Part shown: positions 61,976-64,000 of the stretch, one piece after another
Layout of the letters: each line of letters starts with the position of its first letter
Numbering within the stretch: position 1 is the stretch's first letter
From: Larix kaempferi
Lineage: Eukaryota > Streptophyta > Pinopsida > Pinales > Pinaceae
NCBI GenBank assembly: GCA_027924585.1
Contig: BSBM01000096.1
Span: 1,612,001 to 1,676,000 of the forward strand
Length of the DNA: 64,000 nt
Direction: 5' to 3'
The notes under the pieces: generated by a model
Seen by the model: the letters and a program-made list of their open reading frames with translations, nothing else
Databases searched by the model: none
Told to the model about the DNA's origin: nothing
Program-made: the position numbers and the translations under genes

Positions 61976-63397
61976 GAATAATAATATATTTAAAAAGTAC
62001 ACATACGAGCTTTAAGAGTATACACTACCCATTCAATCAATACACATCATTCATTATGAATATAAAGGCTTTACAACAGCACGTAAATAATGCAAGTATC
62101 TTTCACCAACACAATTATACATGACATTCTCACTTACAATAATCTGCACGTCGACACTTTGTTAGCACGGCATGGATTTGAAAAATGCATCTTCTGCCTT
62201 TTTTCTCCGAACGCCATACAACACAACTGTTCACCTTGCACATATTCATTTCACAATATCAAACCTAATTCAGAGATATATTTTTCAAACTACACATTGA
62301 CATGAATCGGATAAAGTTGCAATCAACTTACAGTATATCCACTAATTACTGTGCGGGGCGGTATAAAATTTCAATTTTAATAATAACAACACATTGCAAA
62401 CCAAAACATTGAATAATAATATAATAACATCACAATACAGATTTAAGTTGCTGACGTTATAAATTTAGGTAACTTTAGGCTAAAATCAAACTGGAGCCTG
62501 CCATTGATAGCTCAATTATTCGGTGTTAAGCAAATTTGTTACGGCGTGGAAATTTTTGGTAACTTTCAAAGTTTAAACTTTAATATCAAAAGAAAAATAA
62601 CTGAAATATATTACTGTGTAGAAATCACAACAAACTAATTGTGTAAATTATAATACATAGAGTAAGATAAACTAATTCTGCAGATAAATTATTAAATTTT
62701 CTTGAAAAGAAGCGAAGATTTATAAAAAATAACATTTATTTATGAAATTTCCTAAAAAAATTATCCCTTCAATCTTATGGATTCTTTAAAAGAAAAGTAT
62801 CCATTCAATATGAATCTAAGTTATTTTCAGCATGATTAAATATTTGCAAATTAAATATAAAAATAAATATTTCCTACACCCAACACCTGGGAAAACACGA
62901 AATCACAGTAGATGTTAAAAAAGGGTAAAACATCAAAACTTCTATCCTATCCCATAGTTATGCTAAGATATGCTAACCATTACTAAAATTACACCACTAA
63001 TCCAGTTTCGACTCAGGCTGAAGATAAACAAAGATATTATTTCTTTCACAATATTATTAAGGAGATATTAACATTTTTACATATCATTCCTATATAATCC
63101 TGATTATCTAAATATTACACTTTTCCAAGCCAAAGACTATGTCTTAGCTGGTTGTGGCCAGTTTTCACTATGTTTATAAAATTAACTAAACAACCAATGT
63201 TTTTGGGGCCATCCCCTTTCATTTTAGACATAATATATAATCAATAATGAAAATACAAGGGGGGATCAATGAAAAATAAAGCCAACAACTTGTAGCGCAT
63301 TGATACAGAGGAAACAATACAAGCAGAGACTGAAAAAAAACATAAGCAATAATCGTTATGATGTGAGATTGTCTAAATAAAATTTCCATAGAAAAAT
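61976..63397. other. AT-rich intergenic DNA
   Basis: No gene or element is recognised. Confidence 0.45.
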
Positions 63398-63580
63398 ATA
63401 TGAAAGAGCCCAGTGAGCGTCTGCCAGTATTTCCTCATCATCTAAATGAATAAGCATCACACTATTGCCAAAAGTTCTCAAAGCAATAGTGAGAACTGGT
63501 AAAGGATGAAGCAAAGGCTCCACAAGCCTTGAACCAACACGAGCTTCAATAACAGCCTAAACGTTCTCATTACTTCCATA
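63398..63580 (-). pseudogene. importin-alpha armadillo-repeat fragment, rearranged
   Basis: The minus strand reads a text close to plant importin-alpha armadillo repeats: AVIEARVGSRLVEPLLHPLP, IALRTFGNSV, then directly LIHLDDEEILADAHWALSYI. In importin-alpha the DEE-LTDACWALSYL segment comes before the IQAVIEAG-C-RLVELL segment; here the order is swapped. A TAG stands where the family has glutamine (before AVIEA). It is a non-functional fragment; importin-alpha carries NLS cargo into the nucleus. Confidence 0.75.
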
Positions 63581-64000
63581 AAAAATTATGGCTGCGGATA
63601 TCGCTTACCGTCGTAAAAGTAAGATTTCGCTCCTAAATAAGTGATGAGACCGTTCGTGTAAAACCCAAGAAGCTAATAAATGTAGAGAAATACAAAATGT
63701 GCAGAGATGTAACCAATCTCTTTCAATCAAATAACATATATCTACAGTGAAAGTGTGCAGAAAAAGAGGATCGAGCAGATCAAAATATATGACACAACTT
63801 TAAGTATGGGACCAGGCTTCGAGCCGTCCTTTCCCCACACAAACATACAACAATAATCGTTGTTCAATAGTGCAATAGGTACCCTATTGAATAGGTGAGC
63901 GGAGATCATTATAGATAACCTAACGCATAGATCGGATAACATAAGAAAATGTGCAGAGGCATAAATCGCCTAACATATGCAGACTCCTCCATTGTGCCAT
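63581..64000. other. window edge, no recognisable gene
   Basis: ATGTGCAGAG occurs near 63697 and 63949 in similar contexts, a small duplication. The 66-codon minus frame at 63942-63742 is unrecognised. Confidence 0.4.

Overview
The window looks like nuclear DNA of a land plant with a large, repeat-rich genome. I see no bacterial-style gene packing, only spliced or decayed coding pieces. It holds several classes of plant LTR retrotransposon relic, tRNA-derived SINE-like pieces, and a poly(A)-tailed retrocopy with a 20-bp target duplication. A gymnosperm or fern is a reasonable guess from the density of old elements, but nothing here proves the lineage. I see no intact conserved housekeeping gene.

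Layout. 1-10.9 kb: AT-rich intergenic DNA with old local duplications and one glutamine-rich reading frame (1326-1916, minus). 10.87-12.27 kb: a retrocopy of an unrecognised transcript. 12.4-13.4 kb: a tRNA-derived SINE-like unit and the integrase tail plus chromodomain of a Ty3/gypsy chromovirus. 13.8-26.3 kb: a decayed Tat-type Ty3/gypsy element on the minus strand, split by a younger non-autonomous LTR retrotransposon (14755-23516) that carries only gag, zinc knuckles and protease. 28.3-29.9 kb: an LTR with a primer-binding site but no coding body. 30.4-33.1 kb: a tandem array invaded by a 2-kb LTR element.

35.9-53.1 kb is the most unusual part. Two multi-exon genes converge. Gene A (39132-41263, plus) is unrecognised. 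Gene B (48658-45307, minus) is a decayed copy of a roughly 1,050-residue RNase H-fold, transposase-like protein with DFAENY, SDGC-QFKN and HGKG-DG motifs. A 358-bp satellite lies between their 3' ends. A 26-bp palindromic box built on ACGCGTACGCGT recurs upstream of gene A, upstream of gene B, and again at 52.9 kb after a 2.5-kb GAT-repeat array. I read this as a candidate large mobile element or a co-regulated two-gene cassette; its exact ends are not proven.

53-64 kb: AT-rich DNA with a foldback MITE, an AAT/ATT array, a 3.1-kb decamer array made of TTGAC-containing units (the W-box core of plant WRKY factors) with a higher-order period near 1.2 kb, and at the right edge a scrambled importin-alpha pseudogene fragment. 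Many of the decayed reading frames are interrupted by TAG where the family has glutamine, the decay expected of silenced, CHG-methylated plant repeats.
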